This document shows, one piece after another, positions 42,627-50,935 of a stretch of 64,000 bases of DNA. The translations under genes were made by a program, and so were the position numbers. The notes below the pieces were generated by a model that was given only the letters and a program-made list of their open reading frames with translations, had not been told where the DNA came from and did no database searches. Every line of letters starts with the position of its first letter. The first letter of the stretch is position 1. Source of the stretch: Microbacterium galbinum (lineage in GTDB: Bacteria > Actinomycetota > Actinomycetes > Actinomycetales > Microbacteriaceae); the NCBI RefSeq assembly GCF_023091225.1, contig NZ_JAHWXM010000001.1, positions 2,315,913-2,379,912 on the forward strand, read 5' to 3'.

Positions 42627-43547
42627 TCACTTGCTCATGCCGGAGGTGAGGCCGTTGATGATCTGCTTGGTGGCCAGCAGGAACAGCACGACCAGCGGGA
42701 TCGTGGCGATCGTGAGACCCGCGAACAGCTGCGGCCAGTCGGTGGAGTACTCGCCGAAGAAGCGGGTGAGCCCGACGGGCAGCGTGTACGAGTCGCGGTC
42801 GCGCAGCAGGATCAGCGGGTAGAAGAAGTCGTTCCACACGGGCACGAAGCGGAAGACGATCACGGTCGCGAGCGCCGGACGCACGAGCGGCAGCAGGATC
42901 TGCACGAAGGTGCGGAATGGACCCGCGCCGTCGATGCGCGCCGCCTCTTCGAGCTCGATCGGCAGGGCGCGGAAGAAGACCGTCAGCACGAAGGTCGTGA
43001 ACGGGATGCCGAGGGCGCCGTACACGAGGATCAGGCTGAACACGTTGCTGGTCATCTTGAGCGAGTCGAGCAGATAGAACAGCGGCAGGATCGCGAGGTG
43101 CACCGGCAGCATGAGGCCCGAGAGGAACACCGCCTCGATGCCCCGGAAGAACTTCGCCCGCGCCCGGGCGAACGCGTAGGCCGCGAGCACCGACACGACG
43201 GTGGTCACGATGACCGAGCCGACCGTGACGGTGATCGAGTTGACGAAGTAGGTGTCGAAGGATGCCGTGATCCACGCGTTCTGGAAGCTCGTGAACGTCG
43301 GCGGCACGGGCAGGCCGAGCGGCTCGGTCGCGATCTGCTGCTGGGTGCGCAGCGAGTTGTTGACCATGAGCAGCAGCGGGCCGATCGCGACGAGCGCGTA
43401 TCCCCACAGGAACACGTTCGCGAACAGGCGTCCGATGAACGGGGTGTCGTTCGTGCGGCTCGACCGGCGTCGGGGCGCGGCGGGGCGACGGCCCGAGACG
43501 ATGGCCTCGGTGGTCGGCTCCGGGCGGGTTTCGGTGGCGGTGCTCAT
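42627..43547 (-). CDS. Sugar ABC permease, MalG type
   Basis: 306 residues with a 40-residue basic cytoplasmic leader then six helices. The EAA loop ELEEAARIDGAGPFRTFVQI precedes LLPLVRPALATV. Starts with one-base overlap (TGATG) on the partner permease. Forms the channel of a carbohydrate importer with 43547-44521; no ATPase gene is adjacent, so it may share a MsmK/MsiK-type ATPase encoded elsewhere. Confidence 0.93.
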   Translation of the reverse strand: MSTATETRPEPTTEAIVSGRRPAAPRRRSSRTNDTPFIGRLFANVFLWGYALVAIGPLLLMVNNSLRTQQQIATEPLGLPVPPTFTSFQNAWITASFDTYFVNSITVTVGSVIVTTVVSVLAAYAFARARAKFFRGIEAVFLSGLMLPVHLAILPLFYLLDSLKMTSNVFSLILVYGALGIPFTTFVLTVFFRALPIELEEAARIDGAGPFRTFVQILLPLVRPALATVIVFRFVPVWNDFFYPLILLRDRDSYTLPVGLTRFFGEYSTDWPQLFAGLTIATIPLVVLFLLATKQIINGLTSGMSK

Positions 43548-44521
43548 CAGAACAGCTTTCGTTCGGCGCGACGCATCGTCGAGGTGATCACGACCGAGAT
43601 CACCATGATGAAGATGAAGAGGACCGTCGCGAGCGCGGAGGAGACGCCGATCGAGTTCGGGTTGCCCGACTCGAAGGCGGTGCGGTAGAAGAGCAGCATC
43701 ATCACGTCGGTCGACCCGGCCGGGGCGCCGTTGGATCCGGCGAGGGCGAACGGGATCGCCATCGCCTCCATGCTGCCGATGAAGGTGAGCACGGTGATGA
43801 TGCCGATCGTGGGCGTGAGCATCGGCAGGGTGATGTAGCGGAAGCGCTTGGCGGCGGTCGCGCCGTCGAGCGACGCGGCCTCCTCGATCTCCTCGGGGAT
43901 GCCGCCGAGCGCCGCGCCGTAGAGCAGGATCGGGAAACCGAGCCACTGCCAGGCGCTCACGAGCACGATCACCCAGATCGCGAGCTGCGGGTCGCCGAGC
44001 CACGGCAGGGCGAGGCTCTCGAGGCCCACGCCGCGCAGGATCGCGTTGACCGGACCGAACAGCGGAGACAGCATGAGCGACCACAGGTAGCCGATGACCA
44101 TCGGGCTCACGAGGTAGGGGAGCGCGAAGATCGTCTGGAAGAAGCGCTTGGTGCGCTTGCGGCGATGCAGCAGCGTCGCGATGCCGAGGCCGAGTGAGTT
44201 CTGGAAGACGAGCGCCCCGGCGAACAGCAGCAGGTTGTGCCCGAACGCGTTCCACAGCTCGGAGGCGTACGGCTCCTTCGTGAGGAGCGTGATGTAGTTG
44301 GCGACGCCGGCGAAGCCGCCCTGCTTGGTGCCCTGCCAGTCGAAGAACGAGTAGCTGAGCGCGGCGAGCATCGGGTAGAGGATCAGCACCGCGAAGAGCA
44401 CGGCCGCGGGCAGCACGAACAGCGCCGCCGTGGGGGTGCTCAGCGCGATGCCCGCGCGGGTGCGGCGTTTCGGGGCGCCCGAGGTGGCGGGGTCGCGCCG
44501 GAGGGGGAGGGTCAGGGCCAT
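43547..44521 (-). CDS. Sugar ABC permease, MalF type
   Basis: 324 residues and about six helices starting FVLPAAVLFAVLILYPMLAA. The EAA motif is EIEEAASLDGATAAKRFRYI followed by LPMLTPTIGI. Second gene of the importer operon, 55 bp after the binding-protein gene. Confidence 0.93.
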   Translation of the reverse strand: MALTLPLRRDPATSGAPKRRTRAGIALSTPTAALFVLPAAVLFAVLILYPMLAALSYSFFDWQGTKQGGFAGVANYITLLTKEPYASELWNAFGHNLLLFAGALVFQNSLGLGIATLLHRRKRTKRFFQTIFALPYLVSPMVIGYLWSLMLSPLFGPVNAILRGVGLESLALPWLGDPQLAIWVIVLVSAWQWLGFPILLYGAALGGIPEEIEEAASLDGATAAKRFRYITLPMLTPTIGIITVLTFIGSMEAMAIPFALAGSNGAPAGSTDVMMLLFYRTAFESGNPNSIGVSSALATVLFIFIMVISVVITSTMRRAERKLF

Positions 44522-44576
44522 GGTGTGTCTTTCGCTCCGCGAGGGGGCGCCGGATCGACGCCCCCTCGTGTTCGGA

Positions 44577-45863
44577 TCAGGAACCCGGGGTGAACCAGGT
44601 GGAGACCCCGGACTGCAGGTCGGCGCCGAGCTGCTCGGGCGTCTTGTCGCCGAGGAACATCGCCTGGATGTCCGGGCCGAGCACTGCGGTGCCGGTCGGG
44701 TCGCCGTAGCGGAAGTCGACGAGCAGCAGGTACGGCGCCGGGTTGGCGGTGTACGCCTCGTTCATCTCCTGCATGAGCGGGTCGGAGTAGGTCACGCCCG
44801 GGAGCGCCGAGAACTGGTCGACCTCGTCGGCGACGAGCTGGCCGAACTCCGTCGTGGTCATCCAGTTGAGCAGCTCGGTCGCGGCATCCTGGTTCTCGCT
44901 CGCGGCGTTGATGCCGAAGCTGCCGTCGGCGTAGCCCGGGGTGACCGCGTGGTCGAGGGCGCTGCCGGGGGCCGGCGGCACCTCGTACACGCCCCACTCG
45001 GTGTCGGGCGCCGAGTTCTGGAACGTCGGCAGGTCGAACGAGCCGCCGGGCCACTGCGCGGCCTGGCCCGAGGTGAACTGCAGCACGGCGTCGGCGACGG
45101 CGATCGCGTTGACGTTCTTGTCGAGGTACTTCTGCATGTCCTGCACGATCTGCAGCGACGACACGTAGGCGGGGTCGGTGAAGTCGGTCTCGCCGGCGAG
45201 CACCTTCTCCTCGAAGTCGGCGCCGCCGTAGTTGGCCGAGCCCACGATGTCGTGGAACATCGGCAGCACCCAGTCCTCGCGGGCGCCGAGCGCCATCGGC
45301 GTCACGCCCTCGTCGAGCAGGGTGTCCTGCAGCTCGATGAACTCGTCCCAGTCGGTGGGCTCCTCGAGGCCCATCTCGTCGAACATCGTCTTGTTGTAGA
45401 ACATCTGCATGGTCTGGTACGCGAAGGGCACGCCGTAGGTGGCCCCGTCGTCCTTGCCCTGAGCGGCGCGCAGCACGGTCGGGTCGAACTGGTCGAGACC
45501 GTCGACGATGTCGTCGATCGGCACGATCTGCTCCGACTGGATCGCGGGCTGGATGCCGCCGTAGGCGCGCAGCATGGCGATGTCGGGTCCGTCGCTGCCC
45601 TCGAGGCCGGTGGCGAGGATCTGGTTGTACTCGGTGGGCTGGTAGCCCTCGAACTCGATGGTCACGCCGGGGTGCGATTCCTCGTACTTGTCGAAGACGG
45701 CTTCCCACTTCGGCGACGAGGATGCCTGCCAGGACCAGATCTTGAGCGTGACCTCTTCGCCGTCCCCGTCACCGCTGGACGCGGCGGGAGCGCAGCCCGC
45801 GACGGCGAGCCCGGTGACGAGAAGGCCCGCGGTGAACGCGAGTCGGGTGGTGCGGTGTCGCAT
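44577..45863 (-). CDS. Sugar ABC substrate-binding lipoprotein
   Basis: 428 residues, SBP_bac_1 family. Signal peptide with lipobox GLAVAGC (Cys about 24). Family blocks: LKIWSWQASSSPKWEAVFDK, GPDIAMLRAY and GSFGINAASENQDAATELL. Ligand cannot be read from sequence; divergence from an RpiR/MurR regulator and NamZ suggests an amino sugar or muropeptide. First gene of its operon; promoter shared with 46016. Confidence 0.93.
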   Translation of the reverse strand: MRHRTTRLAFTAGLLVTGLAVAGCAPAASSGDGDGEEVTLKIWSWQASSSPKWEAVFDKYEESHPGVTIEFEGYQPTEYNQILATGLEGSDGPDIAMLRAYGGIQPAIQSEQIVPIDDIVDGLDQFDPTVLRAAQGKDDGATYGVPFAYQTMQMFYNKTMFDEMGLEEPTDWDEFIELQDTLLDEGVTPMALGAREDWVLPMFHDIVGSANYGGADFEEKVLAGETDFTDPAYVSSLQIVQDMQKYLDKNVNAIAVADAVLQFTSGQAAQWPGGSFDLPTFQNSAPDTEWGVYEVPPAPGSALDHAVTPGYADGSFGINAASENQDAATELLNWMTTTEFGQLVADEVDQFSALPGVTYSDPLMQEMNEAYTANPAPYLLLVDFRYGDPTGTAVLGPDIQAMFLGDKTPEQLGADLQSGVSTWFTPGS

Positions 45864-45969
45864 GGGAATCCTCTCGGTTGATGAGAGCCGTCGGACGGGA
45901 CCGGGGCGCTCTGCTGTGAATGCCTCTGCCCTACTTTGGGCAATGAGTTACAGAAGATCAAGGGCTTTC

Positions 45970-45984
45970 TGAAAATTCCTTTCA
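45970..45984. promoter_or_regulatory. RpiR/MurR-type operator
   Basis: TGAAA-ATTCC-TTTCA is a perfect 5+5 inverted repeat in the 152-bp gap between the divergent ABC operon and the RpiR-family gene. TGAAA-N-TTTCA half-sites are typical for RpiR regulators. The gap is markedly A+T-rich for this genome, as expected of a promoter. Confidence 0.65.
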
Positions 45985-46015
45985 CTTATTGATTCGAATC
46001 TGCAATCCTTTTGGC

Positions 46016-46882
46016 GTGACCACCAGCGCGATGACCGCCATCCATCAGAGGCTCTCCGTGCTCACGCCCACGGAGCGCCGGATCGCCTCCCATGTGCTCG
46101 CCGATCCGCAGAGCGCGGTCGACAACTCCATCACCCAGCTGGCGCTCGCCGTGGGCACCTCGGTCGCCAGCATCGCCCGATTCACGCAGAGCCTCGGCTT
46201 CTCCGGCTACCCCGATCTGCGCCTCGCCCTCGCCACCGAGCTCGACCGCACGGCCTCCGAACGCGAGCGCTTCCAAGTGTCCGAGAGCGATGTCAGTCGC
46301 CACGACGACGCCCTCACGACCGTGCGCAAGATCGCCTTCGCCGAGGCATCCGCCATCGAGCGCACCGCGCGCCAGATCGACATCGACGTGCTCGAGACGT
46401 GCGTCGGCGCCGTGCGCGGCGCTCGCCGCATCGACATCTACGGCGCCGCGTCGAGCGGACTCGCCGCTCAAGATCTCGAGCAGAAACTGCACCGCGCCGG
46501 ACTCGTGGCCCAGGCACGCACCGATCTGCATCTCGCGCTCACCGGCGCCGCCCTGCTCGACGAGCGCGACGTCGCCATCGCGATCTCGCACTCCGGGCGC
46601 ACGCTCGAGATCGTGCAGTCGGCCGAGGTCGCCGCCCGTGCGGGCGCCACCACGATCGCGATCACCAACAACCCGCGCTCGCCGCTCGCGCGGGTCTGCG
46701 ATCTCGTGCTGTACACCGCCGTCTCCGAGTCGACCTTCCGCTCGGGCGCGATGGCCAGCCGCATCGCGCAGCTCGCAGTGCTCGACTTCCTGTTCACCCG
46801 CATCGCCCAGGCCGACTACGACACCATCGCCGACAACCTCCAGCGCACCTTCAACGCCGTCACCGACCACAGAATCGACTGA
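46016..46882 (+). CDS. RpiR/MurR family regulator
   Basis: 288 residues from GTG 46016 (ATG 46031 is possible; neither has a clear ribosome site). N-terminal HTH_6 domain: LTPTERRIASHVLADPQSAV and ITQLALAVGTSVASIARFTQ. C-terminal SIS sugar-phosphate domain: IDIYGAASSGLAAQDLEQKL and AIAISHSGRTLEIVQSAEVA. SIS domains bind sugar phosphates such as MurNAc-6-phosphate. It likely regulates the divergent ABC operon and its own co-transcribed NamZ gene through the 45970 palindrome. Confidence 0.9.
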   Translation: MTTSAMTAIHQRLSVLTPTERRIASHVLADPQSAVDNSITQLALAVGTSVASIARFTQSLGFSGYPDLRLALATELDRTASERERFQVSESDVSRHDDALTTVRKIAFAEASAIERTARQIDIDVLETCVGAVRGARRIDIYGAASSGLAAQDLEQKLHRAGLVAQARTDLHLALTGAALLDERDVAIAISHSGRTLEIVQSAEVAARAGATTIAITNNPRSPLARVCDLVLYTAVSESTFRSGAMASRIAQLAVLDFLFTRIAQADYDTIADNLQRTFNAVTDHRID

Positions 46883-46886
46883 TCAC

Positions 46887-48068
46887 ATGCCCGCCCTGCA
46901 CCTCGGTATCGACCGACTGATCCGCCGCGACATCCGCCCCGATCTGCTCGCCCGCCTCACCGGCGGCAGGATCGGGATGCTGACGAACGACCTCGCACTC
47001 ACCTCCGGGCTGCTGCGGGGGAGGGAGGCGCTCGCCGCGACGGGCTTCGCGTTCACGCGGCTGTTCGGACCCGAGCACGGGTTGAGCGGGCGGGCGCGCG
47101 AGGGAGAACACGTCGGCGACCTGCGCGATCCCGTCACCGGCGTCGAGGTGCGCAGCCTCTACGGCGACGCGGTGCGGCCGTCGGCATCCGATCTCGACGA
47201 CCTCGATGTCGTTCTCGTCGACCTGCCCGACGTCGGCGCCCGCTTCTACACGTACATCTGGACGATGAGCCACCTGCTCGAGGCCTGCGCCGATGCGGGC
47301 GTCGCGGTCGTCGTGCTCGATCGCCCGAATCCGCTCGGCGGGCGGCTCGATCGCGCGGAGGGGCCGATGCTCGACGAGGGCGCGCAGTCCCTCGTCGGCC
47401 GCTGGACGATGCCGATTCGCCACGGCCTCACGATCGGCGAACTCGCCCGGCACTGGGTGCGCACGCGCGGCATCGACGTCGAGCTCGAGGTCGTCGAGGT
47501 GGCGGGTCTCACCCGTGATGCGGCGATCGGCGGAGGGGAGGGCACCTGGATGCCGCCGTCGCCGAACCTGCCGAGCCCCACCACGACGCTGCTGTACCCC
47601 GGAACCTGTCTCGCCGAGGGCGTGAACGTGTCGGAGGGTCGCAGCACCGCCGTGCCGTTCCGCGTGATCGCGGCGCCGTTCATCGACGGGGAACGCTACG
47701 CCTCCGCCGTCAACGCCGCGGGCCTGCCGGGACTGGCCGCCGTGCCCTACGGGTTCACCCCGCTCGTGCGCGACCACGCGGGCGAGGCGTGCGAGGGCAT
47801 CATCCTGCACGTGACGGATGCCGAGGCGCTGCGCCCCGTGTCGGCCGGCGTGCGGTTGCTGTCGCTGATCGAGGAGCTGCACCCGGGCGCGCTCGTCGAG
47901 CGCTCGCTCGTGCCGATGCCGGGGGAGTCGGACTGGAGCCCGCTCGAGAAGCTCTTCGGTGTGCGCGGCGCCTTCGCGCAGATCGTCGCGGGCGAGTGGG
48001 ACGACCCCGCGCGCCTGGCGGTGCCGGACTGGGTGGATGCCGTCGCCGACGACCTCCTGTACGTCTGA
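46887..48068 (+). CDS. namZ: DUF1343 protein, NamZ-like exo-N-acetylmuramidase
   Basis: 393 residues. Family blocks: RIGMLTNDLALTSGLL, FTRLFGPEHGLSGRAREGEH, LVDLPDVGARFYTYIWTM, VLDRPNPLGG, GLTIGELAR and PGTCLAEGVNVSEGRST. Bacillus NamZ releases terminal MurNAc from peptidoglycan fragments. No signal peptide is visible here, so it may act inside the cell on imported fragments, unlike the secreted Bacillus enzyme. Starts four bases after the regulator stop; ends before hairpin element G. Confidence 0.86.
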   Translation: MPALHLGIDRLIRRDIRPDLLARLTGGRIGMLTNDLALTSGLLRGREALAATGFAFTRLFGPEHGLSGRAREGEHVGDLRDPVTGVEVRSLYGDAVRPSASDLDDLDVVLVDLPDVGARFYTYIWTMSHLLEACADAGVAVVVLDRPNPLGGRLDRAEGPMLDEGAQSLVGRWTMPIRHGLTIGELARHWVRTRGIDVELEVVEVAGLTRDAAIGGGEGTWMPPSPNLPSPTTTLLYPGTCLAEGVNVSEGRSTAVPFRVIAAPFIDGERYASAVNAAGLPGLAAVPYGFTPLVRDHAGEACEGIILHVTDAEALRPVSAGVRLLSLIEELHPGALVERSLVPMPGESDWSPLEKLFGVRGAFAQIVAGEWDDPARLAVPDWVDAVADDLLYV

Positions 48069-48082
48069 GCCCACCCACCCCG

Positions 48083-48173
48083 CCCCGCACGACTCCGGAG
48101 ATCCGACGAGACACGCCGCGTCGCGGCATCCGTCCCCCGGCGTGTCGCCCGAGAACTCCGAAGTCGTGCGGGG
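48083..48173. repeat. Hairpin element G (91 bp)
   Basis: Outer arms CCCCGCACGACTCCGGAG (48083-48100) and CTCCGAAGTCGTGCGGGG (48156-48173) pair over 18 bp with one mismatch. Inner stem GACACGCCG (48110-48118) with CGGCGTGTC (48138-48146). Lies between the convergent NamZ and acetyltransferase genes, so it could terminate both. Near-identical interior to element H. Confidence 0.85.
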
Positions 48174-48184
48174 GCGCGACCGGA

Positions 48185-48778
48185 TCAGCCCAGGGCGATG
48201 AGACGGTCGCAGAGTTCCGGGGACAGAGCTCGATCGGCATAGACACGTCGCCGCATGCCCGACGTGAGGGCGTAGTCGGCGGGCGCGTCTCCCTCCCAGA
48301 CCTGCGCGAGACCCACCCGCTCGAGCGTGCGCCACGACGCGCGGTTGTGGGCGAGCACGCGGGCGGTGACGGGCAGATCGGGGCGGGCGGCGGTCGCCGC
48401 GGCCAGGCCCGCACGGCCGACCTCGGTCGCGAGCCCGTGTCCCCAGGCGCCCGGAGTGAGCCGGTAACCGAGGTTCCATGCGGCGGCCTGATGCGGTCGG
48501 ATCGCAGCCCCGCCGATCCCGATGACCGTTTCGGTGTCGAGGTCTCCGAGGGGCGCGCGCAGTCGCAGCACCCACCAGCCGAGGCCGAACTCCGCCCACG
48601 ACTTTCCGTGATCGGCCGCGCGAGCCCGGCTCTGGGAGATGTCGGTCTCGACGGCCTCCGGCAGATGCGCCCACGTCGCGGGGTCGGACTGCAGCGCGAA
48701 GATCGCGTCAACGGTCCGAGCATCCGCCGAGGCGATGGGAGTGAGGATCAGCCGGTCGGTCACGGTCTCTTCGAACAC
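48185..48778 (-). CDS. GNAT family N-acetyltransferase (RimJ/RimL-like)
   Basis: 197 residues. TDRLILTPIASADAR opens the Acetyltransf_3 fold. The acetyl-CoA loop is seen as GYRLTPGAWGHGLATEVGRA, then VTARVLAHNRASWRTLERVG. GTG 48778 has little ribosome site; GTG 48763 (VTDRLI) follows GAAGAG and may be the true start. Acceptor unknown. Flanked on both sides by related hairpin elements (G and H). Confidence 0.87.
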   Translation of the reverse strand: MFEETVTDRLILTPIASADARTVDAIFALQSDPATWAHLPEAVETDISQSRARAADHGKSWAEFGLGWWVLRLRAPLGDLDTETVIGIGGAAIRPHQAAAWNLGYRLTPGAWGHGLATEVGRAGLAAATAARPDLPVTARVLAHNRASWRTLERVGLAQVWEGDAPADYALTSGMRRRVYADRALSPELCDRLIALG

Positions 48779-48833
48779 CTGCCCACGGTACCCGGGCTCG
48801 CGCCGCGGTCTACGCGTATGCGCGGGTCAGCTG

Positions 48834-48921
48834 CCGCACAACTTCGGAGATCCGACGAGACACGCCGCGTCGCGGCATCCGTCCCCCCGGCGTGTCGCCC
48901 GAGAACTCCGAAGTTGTGCGG
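48834..48921. repeat. Hairpin element H (88 bp)
   Basis: Outer arms CCGCACAACTTCGGAG (48834-48849) and CTCCGAAGTTGTGCGG (48906-48921) are a perfect 16-bp inverted repeat. Inner stem GACACGCCG (48859-48867) with CGGCGTGTC (48888-48896). Compared with G, both arms changed together (GACT/AGTC to AACT/AGTT), keeping the pairing. Confidence 0.88.
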
Positions 48922-48930
48922 GGGAGAAGC

Positions 48931-48993
48931 GAGAGCTCCGAAGTTGTGCCGGCGAGAGGCGAGAGGCGAGACCCGAGAGCTCCGAAGTCGTGC
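48931..48993. repeat. Two extra half-copies of the G/H right arm
   Basis: GAGAGCTCCGAAGTTGTGC (48931-48949) and GAGAGCTCCGAAGTCGTGC (48975-48993) repeat the 3' arm of H and of G respectively. They are separated by short GAGAGGC tandem repeats. No matching left arm is present, so these are partial copies. Confidence 0.8.
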
Positions 48994-49017
48994 AGGAGAA
49001 CAGCCGGATGCCGTCAC

Positions 49018-49335
49018 TCAGGACGCCGCGAACGCCCTCCGCGCCGCCGCGATCGCGCCCATCGCCCGGGGCCAGCCCACGTAGAACGCCAAGTGCGTGA
49101 TCGCCTCGACCAGCTCCTCCTCGGTCACGCCGTTGTCGCGGGCGAAGCCCAGGTGGAACTCGAGCTGATCGACGGCCCCGAGCGTGACGAGCGCCGACAC
49201 CGTGACGAGACTGCGGTCGCGCGGCGAGAGTTCGGGCCTGGCCCAGACCTCGTCGAACAGCACGGCATCCGTGTAGTGGGCGAGGGCCGGGGCGATGTCG
49301 CCGACGGAACGCTGCCCGCCCGTCCAGCCGGTCAT
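49018..49335 (-). CDS. Carboxymuconolactone decarboxylase family protein
   Basis: 105 residues from ATG 49335, which overlaps the cupin stop. CMD fold segments: ELSPRDRSLVTVSALVTLGA, QLEFHLGFARDNGVTEEELV and HLAFYVGWPRAMGAIAAAR. It lacks the CXXC of AhpD, so it is not a peroxidase; related small proteins occur with cupins and alcohol dehydrogenases in oxidoreductive clusters. Function unknown. Confidence 0.87.
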   Translation of the reverse strand: MTGWTGGQRSVGDIAPALAHYTDAVLFDEVWARPELSPRDRSLVTVSALVTLGAVDQLEFHLGFARDNGVTEEELVEAITHLAFYVGWPRAMGAIAAARRAFAAS

Positions 49336-49742
49336 GCGCCGACCGCCCCGTCGAACTCGGCATCCGTCACGTGCTCTTTCCACGTCGTGGTCGCCGCCGG
49401 GTCGTCGCCCGCTTCGAGGATCGCGATGTGCTCCATGAAGCAGCCGGGTGCCGCCGCGTGCCAGTGATCCTGGCCGGGCGGCGTGTAGAGCGTCTGCCCC
49501 GGATGCACCTCGATGATGTTGCCGTCGCGGTCGCCGAACCGGGCCACGCCCGAGGTCACGCGCAGGTACTGGCCGCGCGCGTGCGAGTGCCAGGCGGTGC
49601 GGGCGCCGGGCGCGAAGCGCACGAGGGCGACGGTCGCGCGCTGGCCCGCCTCGTGCGGGGCGGCGATCACGTCGAGCCAGACGTCGCCGGCGAACTGCTC
49701 CGGCGGGTTCTTCGTGGTGGGAACGGATGCTTCGATGTTCAT
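49332..49742 (-). CDS. Cupin-domain protein
   Basis: 136 residues, single cupin barrel. Metal-binding histidines in TAWHSHARGQYLRVTSGVA and PGQTLYTPPGQDHWHAA. Good ribosome site (GAGAGGAGACACC). Sits between the alcohol dehydrogenase and the CMD protein with ATGA coupling, a trio repeatedly seen in actinobacteria. Reaction unknown. Confidence 0.88.
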   Translation of the reverse strand: MNIEASVPTTKNPPEQFAGDVWLDVIAAPHEAGQRATVALVRFAPGARTAWHSHARGQYLRVTSGVARFGDRDGNIIEVHPGQTLYTPPGQDHWHAAAPGCFMEHIAILEAGDDPAATTTWKEHVTDAEFDGAVGA

Positions 49743-49767
49743 GGTGTCTCCTCTCGAAAGCCGACGG

Positions 49768-50796
49768 TCAGTCCGTCGTCAGCAGCACCTTGGTCGCACG
49801 GCGCTCATCCATCGCCTTGTACCCCTCGGATGCCTCGTCGAGGGGCAGCGTGAGGTCGAAGACGACGCCGGGGTCGATTTCGCGATCCCAGATGAGCTGG
49901 ATCAGCTCGGGCAGGTAGGCGCGCACGGGAGCGGGCCCGCCGTGCAGGTGCACGCTCGAGAAGAACAGCTCGAAGCCGTCGAGCGAAACGTCGTGCGAGA
50001 CGCCGACGTATCCGACGTGCCCGCCGGCCCGGGTCGCGCGGATCGCCTGCTCCATCGACTCCTGCGTGCCGACGGCCTCGATCGTGCTGTGCGCACCGAG
50101 TCCGCCGGTCAGCTCCTTGATCGCGGCGACGCCGGCATCCCCCCGCTCCTCGACGATGTCGGTCGCACCGAATCTGCGCGCGAGCGCCTGCCGGTCGGCG
50201 TGCCGCGACATCGCGATGATGCGCTCCGCACCGAGCTGCTTCGCGGCGAGGATGCCGAGGAGTCCGACGGCGCCGTCACCGACGACCGCGACGGTCTTGC
50301 CGGGGCCGGCTTCGGCGGCGATGGCCGCGTACCAGCCGGTGCCGAGCACATCGGATGCCGCGAGCAGCGACGGCACGAGGTCGGCGGAGGGCTCGCCCGG
50401 CGTCTTCACGAGGGTGCCGTCGGCGAGGGGGATGCGCGCGTACTGCGCCTGGGTGCCGACGGATCCCATCATCACCTGGTGCACGCAGCGCGACTGGTAG
50501 CCCGCCTGGCAGATCTCGCAGGTGTTGTCGGAGGCGACGAATGAGCCGACGACGTAGTCTCCGGGGGCGACGGAGGTCACGGAATCGCCGACGGTCTCGA
50601 CGACACCGATGTACTCGTGGCCCATCCGCTGTCCGTGCGGGGCGAGGGGCTCGAGGCCGCGGTACGGCCAGAGGTCCGACCCGCAGATGCAGGTCGCGGT
50701 GACGCGGATGATCGCGTCGGTCGGCTCGACGATGACGGGCATCTCGAGGTCTTCGGTCCGGACATCGCCGGGGGCGTGCATGACGACTCCACGCAT
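49768..50796 (-). CDS. Zinc-dependent alcohol dehydrogenase
   Basis: 342 residues, MDR superfamily. Catalytic zinc: CICGSDLWPYRG and GHEYIGVVE. Structural-site-like cysteines appear in CEICQAGYQSRC. NAD(P) fold: VAVVGDGAVGLLGILAAKQL. ATG 50796 follows GAAGGAGACC. First gene of the ADH-cupin-CMD unit, divergent from an XRE regulator at 50936 that probably controls it. Confidence 0.92.
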   Translation of the reverse strand: MRGVVMHAPGDVRTEDLEMPVIVEPTDAIIRVTATCICGSDLWPYRGLEPLAPHGQRMGHEYIGVVETVGDSVTSVAPGDYVVGSFVASDNTCEICQAGYQSRCVHQVMMGSVGTQAQYARIPLADGTLVKTPGEPSADLVPSLLAASDVLGTGWYAAIAAEAGPGKTVAVVGDGAVGLLGILAAKQLGAERIIAMSRHADRQALARRFGATDIVEERGDAGVAAIKELTGGLGAHSTIEAVGTQESMEQAIRATRAGGHVGYVGVSHDVSLDGFELFFSSVHLHGGPAPVRAYLPELIQLIWDREIDPGVVFDLTLPLDEASEGYKAMDERRATKVLLTTD

Positions 50797-50935
50797 GTGG
50801 GTGGTCTCCTTCTCTGAGTGGATGCTTCCCACTGTGCGCCTCGCGCGACGGGGGAGGGAGTCCCTGCGAAGGGGTGTACCGGCAGGGCACCCCTCACGCC
50901 TCCCGCAGAGGCGACCTGCGACCTACCCTGAAGTC

